A DNA stretch of 38,663 nt from an uncultured Prevotellaceae bacterium (GCA_900314985.1 OMXL01000035.1:1-38663), one strand, 5' to 3'. Shown: positions 13,679 to 22,095, numbered from the stretch's first letter. Numbers and translations are program-made. The notes: generated by a model not told the origin, from the letters alone.

Positions 13679-16563
13679 TTCCTGACATATCGTCCAGGAC
13701 AGTCGGTGAGTAGCAGGATGATGGCGATGATGCTCATCAGCAGCAGGATGGCAATGTTGAACCACAACGTCTTGACATGCCACGAACCAACGACCTTCTG
13801 ACTGGCGTAGAATGGAGCGCGGCCACAGCTGTTGAATGGTGTGAGGAAGACGAGACCCGTGCGCGGCACGAGGATGTTGTCGACAACATCGACCATGGAA
13901 TGCTGGTCGGCACCAATGACGCAGTCTTCGAGCTTGATGTTATAGTTGTCGCGCTTGAGCTGCTGAACACCCTCCTTGCCGTATTGGCGCAACAGCTGAC
14001 TGGTGATGGCCTCTTTCTGCAGGGCCAGCTTGTTGCTGCGCTGGACGAGCACCTGCTCAGCCTGGTCCATATAGTCGTGGAGCGACTGGTAGCTGTAGTC
14101 ACCCTGATAGGGCTGCAGACCACAGTAGTCGGTGAGTCGTGGCAGATTGGTGCGTATCACTTCCAAGTGGTTGGCATCGACGGTCTTGCCGTTCTTCTGC
14201 TCGTCGCGCAGCGTCTGCAACTGTGACTGTAGCTCATAGAGATAGCCCATATTAAAGAACTGATTCTCATATCGTTGGCGGTCTACGTCAAAGTAATTCT
14301 TCTCGTAGTCGTTGTCGGTGAACGACGTCACGGCCAATGCCTCGTAAGCCCAGCGAGAGGGGATGAGGTCGCCAATCAGGGGAACGTTGCCCGTCGTACT
14401 CTTGGGCGTCAAATCAGAGAAGCTGACCACCAGTCCGCAGAGCAGAATCTGTGGGATGAGCAGCATCGGGATGCTGATATAGATGGCCACGATAGAGCTG
14501 AGACACTGGGACAGCAACAGACCGGTGAGGTTGGCCAAGAAGGCGGTGACGAAGAGGATGAGCCACCAGGTGGTGAACAGTCCGTGGATGCCCATCATCG
14601 TATTGCCTACAAGGATGAACAGCAGCGTCTGCACCAACGAGAGGGCTGCCATGAAGACTATCTTCGACCAGATATAGCTGCCGTAGGACAGGCGCAGGAA
14701 GCGCTCGCGCTTCAGCAGGGCACGGTCTTTGATGATTTCCTCGGCACTACCACTCATACCGGTGAAGGTGGCCACGATGACGGCCATGAAGAAGTAGCTG
14801 ACGAGGTTCTTGTTGGTCATAATGCTATAGCCCTCGGGCGGAGCAAAGCGCGTCAGATAGCCGCAGACCAGTGCCAGCAGGGGAGCCTGCAAGAGGGCAA
14901 TGGCCATATATTGCGTATTGGTAATCTTGGTGCGGACGGTGCGGTGCAGGAAGATGTAGAACTGCTTGAGCGCACCCGGCTTCTTCTGGTCGGAAGCAGG
15001 AATGTCGCTGACGGCCACGGTCTCCTGACCTTTCTCCTGCTGCGTCTTCAGGTAGAGCTCGTGCCACTCCTGTGGAGAGGTCTTGCGCTCGTCAGAGAGT
15101 TCGCCGCTGCTGTTGAGGGCTTTCTCGTCGATGATGTTGAGCACAATCTCCGGATTGACATTGCCGCAGGTAGGACAAGCGCTGGTCTCCGCATCAGCGT
15201 AGTTGGCTGCCTCCTTGAAATAGGTGACGGCATCGATGGGGTTACCGTCGAAGACGGGATAGCCACCCTTGTCCAACAGCCACAGGCGGTCGAAGAGCTT
15301 ATAGACGTCGCTAGACGGCTGGTGGATGTTGACCACGATGAGCTTGCCCTTCAGCGTCTGCTCCTTCAAGAGGTTGATGACCTTCTCGGTATCGGCCGAT
15401 GACAATCCGCTGGTGGGCTCGTCGAGGAACAGCACGGCAGGCTCACGAATGAGCTCCAGCGCGATGTTCAGACGCTTGCGCTGACCACCGGATATATATT
15501 TATGAATAGGTGAACCCACCTTCAGGTCCTTGGCAGCATCGAGACCGAGGTCTTTCAGCGTCTTCATGACACGACGGTCAAGGTCTTCAGCACTCATGCC
15601 CTCGAAGCAGAGCTTGGCAGTGTACCAGAGGTTCTGATAGACGGTGAGCTCCTCGATGAGCAGGTCGTCTTGTGGCACGAAACCGATGAGCGCCTTGGCA
15701 GCAGGTTCTGAGATGTCGTGACCATTGATGGTGATGCTGCCCTGCTGGGGTGTCAGCGTGCCGTTGAGCAATGACAAGAGGGTAGTCTTACCGGTTCCTG
15801 AACCGCCCATGATGGCCAGCAACTCGCCATTATGCAGCGTGAAGCTGAGGTCGTGCATGCCGTTGTCGCTGTTGGGGAAACGGAAATTGATGTCGCGACC
15901 GCAGAAGGTGACAGCCTGCGTGGCATCGTCGCCCTGTCCGTAGCTGCTGATGATAGACGAGTAGTAGACGGGCTTGCCGCCAGCGCCTTTCAGCACGCTG
16001 CTCTGCAACCATACCTGATAGGTACCGGAAAGTACGGGGATATCGTTGAGCAGGACGGTGTCGTTGCCCAGATAGGTGAACAGCAACAGACCGGTAACGG
16101 GGTCGAGGAGGGTCTTCAGCGTGCCGTCGAACTGCTCCAGCTGGTGGAGCTTGATATGCTCGGTGGGAACGTTGTTGACGTAGTCGAGATAACAGTTGTA
16201 TTGCTGGTCGGTGATGCCGAAAATCTGGGCCATCGTCTTGAAGATGGCTTCAGCCTGCAGACCATCGTCGCTGCAGAACTCCATCAGACGCAGCAAGAGC
16301 AGCGACTCCTCCGTAGAGCGAATGTTGCCGTGAAGTGTAGAACAGATACCGCTGACAGTAGCCACCGTGTCCAGGTCGTCGCTCATCTCATAGGCCATTC
16401 GCATATCGCTGTAGAGGTCGAGATAGAGGTCGATGTTACGGATACCAAAATGACGACGCAGATAGCTGACGAGCATGTCTTTTGCCCGCTGCTCATCCAC
16501 CTGTTCCTCTTTGCCGAAGAGGGCAAATAAACTAATGAAGCTGGATAGTATAATATCTGTCAT
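13675..16563 (-). CDS. ABCG-like ABC transporter (ATPase and permease fused)
   Basis: This 962-residue protein has an N-terminal helical domain (about 20-130, TerB-like in feel), a linker domain (about 145-230), and an ABC ATPase with Walker A GGSGTGKTT (253-261), signature SGGQRKR (358-364), Walker B VLFLDEP (377-383) and switch H414. A possible zinc knuckle (CPTCGN, about residue 468) and an ABC-2 type permease domain with six spans follow. The layout matches ABCG half-transporters, which export lipids or hydrophobic compounds as dimers. It sits between the RsbW-like and STAS genes, an unusual neighbourhood for a transporter. A TAATTTTG promoter box lies at 16613-16620. Substrate unknown. 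Confidence 0.87.
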   Translation of the reverse strand: MTDIILSSFISLFALFGKEEQVDEQRAKDMLVSYLRRHFGIRNIDLYLDLYSDMRMAYEMSDDLDTVATVSGICSTLHGNIRSTEESLLLLRLMEFCSDDGLQAEAIFKTMAQIFGITDQQYNCYLDYVNNVPTEHIKLHQLEQFDGTLKTLLDPVTGLLLFTYLGNDTVLLNDIPVLSGTYQVWLQSSVLKGAGGKPVYYSSIISSYGQGDDATQAVTFCGRDINFRFPNSDNGMHDLSFTLHNGELLAIMGGSGTGKTTLLSLLNGTLTPQQGSITINGHDISEPAAKALIGFVPQDDLLIEELTVYQNLWYTAKLCFEGMSAEDLDRRVMKTLKDLGLDAAKDLKVGSPIHKYISGGQRKRLNIALELIREPAVLFLDEPTSGLSSADTEKVINLLKEQTLKGKLIVVNIHQPSSDVYKLFDRLWLLDKGGYPVFDGNPIDAVTYFKEAANYADAETSACPTCGNVNPEIVLNIIDEKALNSSGELSDERKTSPQEWHELYLKTQQEKGQETVAVSDIPASDQKKPGALKQFYIFLHRTVRTKITNTQYMAIALLQAPLLALVCGYLTRFAPPEGYSIMTNKNLVSYFFMAVIVATFTGMSGSAEEIIKDRALLKRERFLRLSYGSYIWSKIVFMAALSLVQTLLFILVGNTMMGIHGLFTTWWLILFVTAFLANLTGLLLSQCLSSIVAIYISIPMLLIPQILLCGLVVSFSDLTPKSTTGNVPLIGDLIPSRWAYEALAVTSFTDNDYEKNYFDVDRQRYENQFFNMGYLYELQSQLQTLRDEQKNGKTVDANHLEVIRTNLPRLTDYCGLQPYQGDYSYQSLHDYMDQAEQVLVQRSNKLALQKEAITSQLLRQYGKEGVQQLKRDNYNIKLEDCVIGADQHSMVDVVDNILVPRTGLVFLTPFNSCGRAPFYASQKVVGSWHVKTLWFNIAILLLMSIIAIILLLTDCPGRYVRK

Positions 16564-16612
16564 CTCTCTCTTGGTGGCTCATGCTGCCATGATGCCATAT
16601 CTATATTGTTTG

Positions 16613-16620
16613 CAAAATTA
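16613..16620 (-). promoter_or_regulatory. -7 promoter box (TAATTTTG) before the ABC transporter gene
   Basis: TAATTTTG on the minus strand about 50 nt before the ATG at 16563; it would give the transporter, lipoprotein and STAS genes their own start apart from the RsbW-like gene. Confidence 0.45.
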
Positions 16621-16624
16621 TTAA

Positions 16625-16655
16625 AAATCTCACACTGCGGTCTCTTCACCGCAGT
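16625..16655 (-). terminator. Possible terminator after the RsbW-like gene
   Basis: ACTGCGGT (16634-16641) and ACCGCAGT (16648-16655) form a perfect 8-bp stem with a 6-nt loop. On the minus strand a T run follows only after six other bases, so termination may be partial. Confidence 0.45.
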
Positions 16656-16678
16656 TAAAAAACATTAATACGACGCAA

Positions 16679-17110
16679 TTACCCTTGTATGACGGGCGGC
16701 TTATCGAATTTCTTGCGTAGCGTCAGCACGTTTTTGCCGTCGATGCGCTCGTAGTTGATGCTGTCCATCAGCTGGCGCACCAGGTGGATGCCCAAACCTC
16801 CGATAGGACGCTCCTCGGCACTGAGCGTGGTATCGACCTCGGCCTTGGCAGTGGGATCGAAGGGGATGCCACTATCAGTGATGGTGAACTGTAGCTGGTC
16901 GGCAATGGTTACAGCCTCAATGGTAACGTCGCCTACGGTATCTGCGGGATAGGCGTAACTCATCACATTGACAACGGCTTCCTCCATAGCAAGATTCATC
17001 TGGATGGCTACTGCCATATCCATGCCGACTTCTTCACACACCATGTCAACAAAATCAGCCAATTGAGGCACTTGTTGGATGTCATTGGTAAGGGTAATGC
17101 TGTGTTGCAT
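16679..17110 (-). CDS. RsbW-like anti-sigma / switch ATPase
   Basis: The 143-residue protein is a stand-alone HATPase_c domain of the RsbW/SpoIIAB type. The N box is seen at 43-49 (EEAVVNV, with E44 and N48), the G1 box at 79-86 (DSGIPFDP) and the G2 box at 104-110 (GGLGIHL). Such kinases phosphorylate a STAS partner, here most likely the one at 12443-12745, and bind a second target that is released when the STAS protein is unphosphorylated. No sigma factor gene is nearby. It is the first gene of the minus-strand series and has a TATCTTTG box at 17136-17143. Confidence 0.87.
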   Translation of the reverse strand: MQHSITLTNDIQQVPQLADFVDMVCEEVGMDMAVAIQMNLAMEEAVVNVMSYAYPADTVGDVTIEAVTIADQLQFTITDSGIPFDPTAKAEVDTTLSAEERPIGGLGIHLVRQLMDSINYERIDGKNVLTLRKKFDKPPVIQG

Positions 17111-17135
17111 ACGATTATATTTTCATATTTGGCTA

Positions 17136-17143
17136 CAAAGATA
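17136..17143 (-). promoter_or_regulatory. -7 promoter box (TATCTTTG) for the RsbW-like gene
   Basis: TATCTTTG on the minus strand, 26 nt before the ATG; it faces the divergent box at 17166-17173 only 22 bp away, so the two promoters overlap. Confidence 0.65.
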
Positions 17144-17165
17144 GGAATAATTCACGAATTTTTTG

Positions 17166-17173
17166 TATCTTTG
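17166..17173 (+). promoter_or_regulatory. -7 promoter box (TATCTTTG) for the 17195 gene
   Basis: TATCTTTG on the plus strand, 21 nt before the ATG at 17195. Confidence 0.65.
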
Positions 17174-17194
17174 CAACTGATTTTTTACAGAAAG

Positions 17195-17848
17195 ATGCAA
17201 AAATATTTAATTCAGATACTTCTCGTGCTGTCGTTTCCACTCCTGGCAACGGCTCAGAAACATACAGAATTCGTAGGGCTCTCACTGTCACAGAGTCCCG
17301 ACGAACTGACGGAGAAACTGGTAGAGAAAGGTCTTCAGCGGGACTATAGCAATAGCTTTTCAGGACGTATAGCAGGTCTTAATGTCTGGCTGAGCATAGC
17401 AGCTGACAAAGATACCACGGGATGTAGTCATCTGGTGCTGACTACTCGCTCGCAACAGGGCGTCAGTCAGCAGGAAGACTATGTAACGCTGATGAAGTGG
17501 ATGCAGAAACACTATGGCCCGCCGACGTGGGAGTCGACGGTGCGCGGTCACCGCTTTGCCCGTTGGTTTGTGGACTACGACCGCGATATCGTGATGATTG
17601 CTACCGCACAGACAGCCGTAGAGATCTGGTTCTACGAGAACCATAGCGTGCGCAACATCGACTATTACGCCATTCTGAAGCACTGTGAGCGCTATCCCAA
17701 TGATGACGTGCCTTACTATACGGCTGAGGAACAGGTAACCTGGAAGAGTACGGCACCTCCCGAGGTGACGAAGAAAAAAGTTTCCAAGCGTCGTAAGGCA
17801 TCACGTCGCCGTACCAAGAGGACAAAGAGTCGCAGGCGTCGCCGTTAA
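17195..17848 (+). CDS. Exported hypothetical protein with basic C-terminal tail
   Basis: The start at 17195 is chosen because it follows a promoter box by 21 nt and opens a clear signal peptide (MQKYLIQILLVLSFPLLATA). The longer reading frame upstream would run through the promoter. The mature part (about residues 22-180) is a mixed alpha/beta domain of unknown family. The last 30 residues are almost entirely lysine and arginine (KKKVSKRRKASRRR onward), suggesting contact with nucleic acid, lipopolysaccharide or the membrane. It is divergent from the RsbW-like gene and may share its regulation. Confidence 0.75.
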   Translation: MQKYLIQILLVLSFPLLATAQKHTEFVGLSLSQSPDELTEKLVEKGLQRDYSNSFSGRIAGLNVWLSIAADKDTTGCSHLVLTTRSQQGVSQQEDYVTLMKWMQKHYGPPTWESTVRGHRFARWFVDYDRDIVMIATAQTAVEIWFYENHSVRNIDYYAILKHCERYPNDDVPYYTAEEQVTWKSTAPPEVTKKKVSKRRKASRRRTKRTKSRRRRR

Positions 17849-17856
17849 GCCAACAG

Positions 17857-18477
17857 CTATTCCATGGGGAATAGTCCGTAGAGCTTGGCATCAATCATGT
17901 CGGTGACTTGCTTGAAGTCCTCGGCACGTTCGCCAAACTTGCAGGTATCACCCTCGATGATGATAAGCTGTCCCTTGTAGGTGCTAATCCAGTCTTCGTA
18001 ACGCTTTGACAATCCCTCCAGATAGTCCAGGCGCATGGTCTGCTCGTATTCGCGGCCACGCTTCTGAATCTGTGCTACCAGCGTAGGAATGCTCGAACGG
18101 ATATAGATCATCAGGTCGGGCAGCTTTACCAGCGACATCATCAGGTCGAAGAGGTCGGTATAGTTGGCAAAGTCGCGGTCTGACATCATACCCTGACCAT
18201 GCAGGTTGGGCGCGAAGATGCGGGCATCCTCAAAGATGGTGCGGTCCTGGATGATGGTGTCTGACGATTTGGAAATCTCTACCACCTCCTTGAAACGCTT
18301 GTTGAGGAAATACACCTGCAGGTTGAACGACCAGCGGGGCATATCGGCATAGAAATCAGCCAGATAGGGGTTGTTGTCGACGGGTTCGAAACGAGGCGTC
18401 CATCCATAACGATGGGCCAGCATCTTGGTCAGTGTGGTCTTGCCACTTCCGATGTTTCCTGCTACTGCGATGTGCAT
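17857..18477 (-). CDS. Deoxynucleoside kinase, copy 1
   Basis: The 206-residue enzyme belongs to the dNK/dGK/dAK family that phosphorylates deoxynucleosides for salvage. Visible are the P-loop GNIGSGKTT (7-15), the acidic E31 at the usual base position, DRT (78-80) and the lid arginines in KRGREYEQ (139-146). It is the second of two tandem paralogues on the minus strand. The pair recalls the dak/dgk arrangement of lactobacilli, where two subunits form a heterodimer; which nucleoside each handles here is not readable. The gap to copy 2 is filled by a palindrome-ended repeat. Confidence 0.88.
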   Translation of the reverse strand: MHIAVAGNIGSGKTTLTKMLAHRYGWTPRFEPVDNNPYLADFYADMPRWSFNLQVYFLNKRFKEVVEISKSSDTIIQDRTIFEDARIFAPNLHGQGMMSDRDFANYTDLFDLMMSLVKLPDLMIYIRSSIPTLVAQIQKRGREYEQTMRLDYLEGLSKRYEDWISTYKGQLIIIEGDTCKFGERAEDFKQVTDMIDAKLYGLFPME

Positions 18478-18486
18478 ATTTCAACA

Positions 18487-18601
18487 CCCCCTAAGTTAGG
18501 GGGGAAGGGGGTCTGAACAAGCGAATCAAACCCATTTTAATTTGTTATGTATTTCAGGAGCCTGCGCCTGTTCAGACCCCTGTCGTCCCCTAACTTAGGG
18601 G
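18487..18601. repeat. MITE-like element with 33-bp imperfect terminal inverted repeats
   Basis: Bases 18487-18519 and 18569-18601 are imperfect inverted repeats of 33 bp. Each contains its own palindrome (CCCCTAAGTTAGGGG) and ends in TCTGAACA or its complement. About 50 bp lie between. The element fills the space between the two kinase genes, ending next to the stop codon of copy 2 (18603). It is non-coding and could fold into a large cruciform or RNA hairpin. Confidence 0.75.
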
Positions 18602-18602
18602 A

Positions 18603-19220
18603 CTAACTGAAGAGGCCGAAGAGGTTGTTATCGATGCGGTCGATAATCTGTGCCAAGTCCTTGGGGTTGTTGAGATAGTCCAGCTGGTCTTTCTCGACGG
18701 TCATCACCTTACCAGGATATTTATGGTAGATGAAGTCGTCGTAACGCTCGTTGAGGTTCTGCAGATACTCCAGTTGGATGCTCTGTTCATACTCACGACC
18801 GCGCTTCTGGATGTTGCCCACCAGATGGGGCACAGAGGCGCGGAGGTAGATCATCAACTCTGGTGGACGCACTACCGTCATCATCTGGTCGAAGAGCTCC
18901 ATGAAGGTCTCATAGTCTCGATCAGAGAGGTGTCCCATGGCTTTGTTGTTCTCCATAAAGACATAGACGCCCTCGTAGATGGTTCGGTCCTGGATGATGG
19001 TGTGGTCGGCATGGGCAATGTCTATCAAGTCGCGGAAGCGCTCCTTCAGGAAGTACACTTCCAGATTGAACGACCATCGATAGATATCGCGGTAATAATC
19101 TTCGAGATAGGGGTTATGCTCGACAGCCTCAAAGCGTGCCTCCCACCCATAGTGTTTGGCCAGCAACTGAGTCAGTGTCGACTTCCCGCTTCCTATATTT
19201 CCTGCTACTGCAATGTGCAT
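18603..19220 (-). CDS. Deoxynucleoside kinase, copy 2
   Basis: This 205-residue paralogue of copy 1 has the same P-loop (GNIGSGKST, 7-15), the DRT motif and the RGREYEQ lid. The start at 19220 (MHIAVAGNIG) is preferred over one 48 nt upstream, because it aligns with copy 1 and follows the promoter box at 19240-19247 by about 20 nt. It is the first gene of the tandem pair. The two enzymes have diverged in the middle and C-terminal thirds, which suggests different substrates or a heterodimer, not a recent duplication. Confidence 0.88.
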   Translation of the reverse strand: MHIAVAGNIGSGKSTLTQLLAKHYGWEARFEAVEHNPYLEDYYRDIYRWSFNLEVYFLKERFRDLIDIAHADHTIIQDRTIYEGVYVFMENNKAMGHLSDRDYETFMELFDQMMTVVRPPELMIYLRASVPHLVGNIQKRGREYEQSIQLEYLQNLNERYDDFIYHKYPGKVMTVEKDQLDYLNNPKDLAQIIDRIDNNLFGLFS

Positions 19221-19239
19221 CGTTTTAGATTTAATGGCA

Positions 19240-19247
19240 CAAAGGTA
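19240..19247 (-). promoter_or_regulatory. -7 promoter box (TACCTTTG) of the kinase pair
   Basis: TACCTTTG on the minus strand about 20 nt before the ATG at 19220. Confidence 0.6.
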
Positions 19248-19249
19248 CA

Positions 19250-19285
19250 AAATAAAATCGGCAATCAAAAAAGATTACCGATTTT
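19250..19285 (-). terminator. Terminator after oadB
   Basis: AAAATCGGCAATC (19254-19266) and GATTACCGATTTT (19273-19285) form a 13-bp stem with one mismatch. On the minus strand it is followed by a T-rich run, ending the decarboxylase operon. Confidence 0.75.
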
Positions 19286-19316
19286 AATTGTTGCTTATTT
19301 TAATTTTTTAAATGTT

Positions 19317-20474
19317 CTACGATAGGAAACCAAGTAAGGCACCTGCAGCCACAGCCGAACCGATAACGCCAGCTACGTTGGGTCCCATGGCATGCATCAA
19401 CAGGAAGTTGTGGCGGTCGTACTCCAGTCCGAGGTTGTTGGAGATGCGGGCTGCCATCGGTACGGCACTCACACCAGCATTACCAATCAGCGGGTTCAGC
19501 TTCTTGTCCTTGGGCAGGAAGACATTCATCAGCTTGACGAACAAGACACCACTCATCGTGGCAATGATGAAGGCTCCGGCACCAATGGCGAAGATGTAGA
19601 TGGTATTGATGGTCAGGAATTCAGAAGCCTGAGTAGAACAGCCTACCGTCAGACCTAACAGCATGACGACGATGTCGTTCAGCGCAGCACCAGCAGTCTT
19701 GGCCAAACGGGTAGTCTTACCACTCTCTTTCAGCAGGTTGCCGAAGAACAGCATGCCCAGCAGAGGCAGACCAGAGGGTACGATGAACGTCGTCAGCAGC
19801 AGTCCCACAATGGGGAAGAGGATGCGCTCGGTCTGTGATACCTGACGGGCAGGCTTCATCTTGATGAGGCGCTCCTGCTTGGTGGTCAGTAGACGCATCA
19901 ATGGGGGCTGGATGAGGGGTACCAATGCCATATAAGAGTAGGCACAGACCGCAATGGCGCCCATCAGGTTGGGCGACAGCTTGCTGCTGAGGAAGATGGC
20001 TGTAGGACCGTCGGCACCACCGATGATGGCGATACCTGCTGCCTGGTTGGGTTCAAAGCCCAGGGCCAATGCAAACATATAGGCACCGAAGATGCCAAAC
20101 TGGGCGGCAGCACCAATGAGCATCAACTTCGGATTAGCCAGTAGGGCAGAGAAGTCGGTCATGGCACCGATTCCCAAGAATATCAGTGGTGGATACCAGC
20201 CTTGGCGCACACCTTGATAGAAGATGTTGAGCACGGAGTTGTCCTCGTAGAGTCCAATCTCCAGTCCTGCATCAGCACGGAAGGGGATGTTGCCGAGAAT
20301 GATACCCAGTCCGATGGGTACGAGCAATAGGGGCTCAAAGTCCTTCTTGATGGCGAGCCAGATAAAGAAGGCACCTACTGCTATCATGATGAGGTTTCCT
20401 GCCGTCACATTGGCAAAGCCGGTGTAGGTCAGGAACTCATTGAAGTTTTCAACGATGAAGTTAGTAAATCCCAT
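19317..20474 (-). CDS. oadB: Na+-translocating decarboxylase beta subunit (OadB/MmdB family)
   Basis: The 385-residue, very hydrophobic protein matches the beta subunit of sodium-pumping biotin decarboxylases, with segments such as GIGAMTDFSALLANPKL and IIGGADGPTAIFLSSKL typical of the family. It removes the carboxyl group from carboxybiotin and couples this to Na+ export across the inner membrane. It is the last gene of the series transporter, OadG, biotin carrier, OadB. Beside mutAB the likely enzyme is methylmalonyl-CoA decarboxylase, not oxaloacetate decarboxylase, but the sequence of this subunit alone does not decide it. Confidence 0.92.
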   Translation of the reverse strand: MGFTNFIVENFNEFLTYTGFANVTAGNLIMIAVGAFFIWLAIKKDFEPLLLVPIGLGIILGNIPFRADAGLEIGLYEDNSVLNIFYQGVRQGWYPPLIFLGIGAMTDFSALLANPKLMLIGAAAQFGIFGAYMFALALGFEPNQAAGIAIIGGADGPTAIFLSSKLSPNLMGAIAVCAYSYMALVPLIQPPLMRLLTTKQERLIKMKPARQVSQTERILFPIVGLLLTTFIVPSGLPLLGMLFFGNLLKESGKTTRLAKTAGAALNDIVVMLLGLTVGCSTQASEFLTINTIYIFAIGAGAFIIATMSGVLFVKLMNVFLPKDKKLNPLIGNAGVSAVPMAARISNNLGLEYDRHNFLLMHAMGPNVAGVIGSAVAAGALLGFLS

Positions 20475-20520
20475 ATTATAGCGGTAGCAAATTATTCACT
20501 TTTCACTATTCACTTTTCAC

Positions 20521-20976
20521 TTACCCTATGGTCAGCAGTACAGCGCCTTCCATGACAGAGTCGCCGGGAGTCACATTGATAGCGGTGACGGTACCAGCAT
20601 ATTCGGCCTCGATATTGTTCTGCATCTTCATGGCCTCCAGAACGATGACGACGTCACCGACATTGACCTGGTCACCCTGCTTGACATTGATGCTGGTGAT
20701 GGTTCCAGGCAGTGGCGCCTTGATGGGATTGCCGTTGCCAGCTTGTTGTGCGGGCTGTGCGGGCTTGGCAGCAGTCTGTACGGGAGCTGCAGCGACAGGC
20801 TTCGGAGCCTCTATCTTGGGTTTGACAATCGTGGGGTGCTTGGCAGCATTGATGGGCTGCTGCATCTCTACCTCGAAGGGGATGCCGTTAACGTTGACTT
20901 TGGCGATGTTGCCTTCTACTTCCTCAATCTCTACTTCGTAGTCGACACCTTGTACTTTATATTGATACTTGTTCAT
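20521..20976 (-). CDS. Biotin carrier subunit of the Na+-pumping decarboxylase
   Basis: The 151-residue protein has an N-terminal domain (1-50), a flexible alanine/proline linker (about 55-85, KPVAAAPVQTAAKPAQ) and a C-terminal biotinyl domain with EAMKM, where K117 carries biotin. It shuttles the carboxyl group from the alpha-subunit site to OadB. The start MNKYQYKV at 20976 is preferred over the ATG 9 nt upstream because it gives the usual N-terminus. It lies between oadB (46 nt) and oadG (31 nt) with repeat-rich spacers. Confidence 0.9.
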   Translation of the reverse strand: MNKYQYKVQGVDYEVEIEEVEGNIAKVNVNGIPFEVEMQQPINAAKHPTIVKPKIEAPKPVAAAPVQTAAKPAQPAQQAGNGNPIKAPLPGTITSINVKQGDQVNVGDVVIVLEAMKMQNNIEAEYAGTVTAINVTPGDSVMEGAVLLTIG

Positions 20977-21007
20977 AATTCTCAATTCTTAATTCTCAAT
21001 TCTAAAT
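20977..21007. repeat. AATTCTCA-type short tandem repeat between decarboxylase genes
   Basis: About three units of TTCTCAA/TTCTTAA fill the gap between the biotin carrier and OadG genes. They are the same kind as the GAGAATT units inside the primase gene. Confidence 0.6.
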
Positions 21008-22045
21008 TTACTTCAACTCTGGTCCTGTCGGAATCCTTTGATTCTGTGGCATGGCAGGGAGAATCGGAGAATGGAACTGAGTCATCTGAGCGTACTCGTC
21101 GTCCCATCCAGTATCTTTCGACTTAATCGTGATAATACCTGATTCTACATCGTGCACATCGTCCTGATATTGTTTCAGGGCCATGCCGATGACGGCCAGA
21201 TAGACCTCCTTGTCAATACCCTTCGTCTTCAGACCTTCCTGCAGGATGATGCCAGTCTTGTGGCCCACCTCCAAGGTCTTCTCGACAGTCTTGGTAATGG
21301 GTTTGATAGGCTGTTGGTGAGCGACCTTCTTGGCCGTCTCCATGTGACGCATCAACAAACCAAAGATGGTGAAGGTAATCCATAGAAGAGCCAGACAGAA
21401 GAAGACAATGCCCATCGCCATGATGGCCATGCCGAAACCATGGGGGTCTTCGCGTTTGAACTTCTCAATCTTCGACTCGCTGACCACTGTCTGGTTCTGA
21501 ATGCCAGGCGTTACACGGTCGGCAGACTTGACTTCCCAGTCTGCTCGCGTACCATTATTAGAGATACGGGCAAACGACTGGTCAGCAGCCAGAACGGGCA
21601 CGGTGATAGAGTCGATGAGTTGGGTGGCATTGCCATTGTAGAGGGCTATCCATGTAGGCTGGTTAGCATCTACAGGCACGGAGAGATGCAGCGCTCCTTG
21701 TGCAGGACTGCTGCCGAGTTGGAATACTACAAGCTGTCGACCGCTCAGATTGGTGCGGGCGTCGCCATTGGGAATCTGGCTCATGCGCTTGACACGCTCT
21801 GGCACACTCATCTTCTTGTCGAGTACGGAACGGTCGGTGGTGAGATACATCCCACGGATGTTATACGTGGAGTGGGAGATATTAGCTATCTCCACCCACG
21901 CATTCCTTGTTCCGTATTCGTCAATCAGACTGTTTTCGTTGCGCGTCATTACCTCGTTCAACTTGATGCTGGCATCCATCTGTGCCAACATTGGTAGCGA
22001 GGCCATGGCCACAAGTACCCCGGTTAGGAGTCTTAGGTTTTTCAT
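21008..22045 (-). CDS. oadG: OadG-family gamma/delta subunit with lamin-tail domain
   Basis: The 345-residue protein starts with a signal peptide (MKNLRLLTGVLVAMASLPMLA). A lamin-tail-like beta domain follows at about 25-185 (IKLNEVMTRNENSLIDEYG, then WVEIANIS). One membrane span lies at about 205-230 (GMAIMAMGIVFFCLALLW), typical of OadG, and then a cytoplasmic part. OadG subunits are normally under 150 residues, so the exported domain is a large addition. OadG holds the decarboxylase complex together and contacts the alpha subunit with its tail. It is followed by the biotin carrier gene after 31 nt and preceded by the transporter gene after 50 nt, with no promoter box between, so all four are probably one transcript. 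Confidence 0.85.
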   Translation of the reverse strand: MKNLRLLTGVLVAMASLPMLAQMDASIKLNEVMTRNENSLIDEYGTRNAWVEIANISHSTYNIRGMYLTTDRSVLDKKMSVPERVKRMSQIPNGDARTNLSGRQLVVFQLGSSPAQGALHLSVPVDANQPTWIALYNGNATQLIDSITVPVLAADQSFARISNNGTRADWEVKSADRVTPGIQNQTVVSESKIEKFKREDPHGFGMAIMAMGIVFFCLALLWITFTIFGLLMRHMETAKKVAHQQPIKPITKTVEKTLEVGHKTGIILQEGLKTKGIDKEVYLAVIGMALKQYQDDVHDVESGIITIKSKDTGWDDEYAQMTQFHSPILPAMPQNQRIPTGPELK

Positions 22046-22095
22046 TTTGTTAGTCTAATTTTTTTTACGTGTATTATTGTTGTTAAATGCTTGTG

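Noticed and set aside
13337-13801. 154-codon plus-strand frame reading through the heptamer repeat
   Set aside because: Its repeated FTIHYSLF-type sequence comes only from the tandem repeat; both flanking genes are on the other strand.
14275-16530. Long plus-strand reading frames (375 and 232 codons) opposite the ABC transporter gene
   Set aside because: The minus strand encodes a protein with all ABC motifs through this region; the opposite frames are its shadows.
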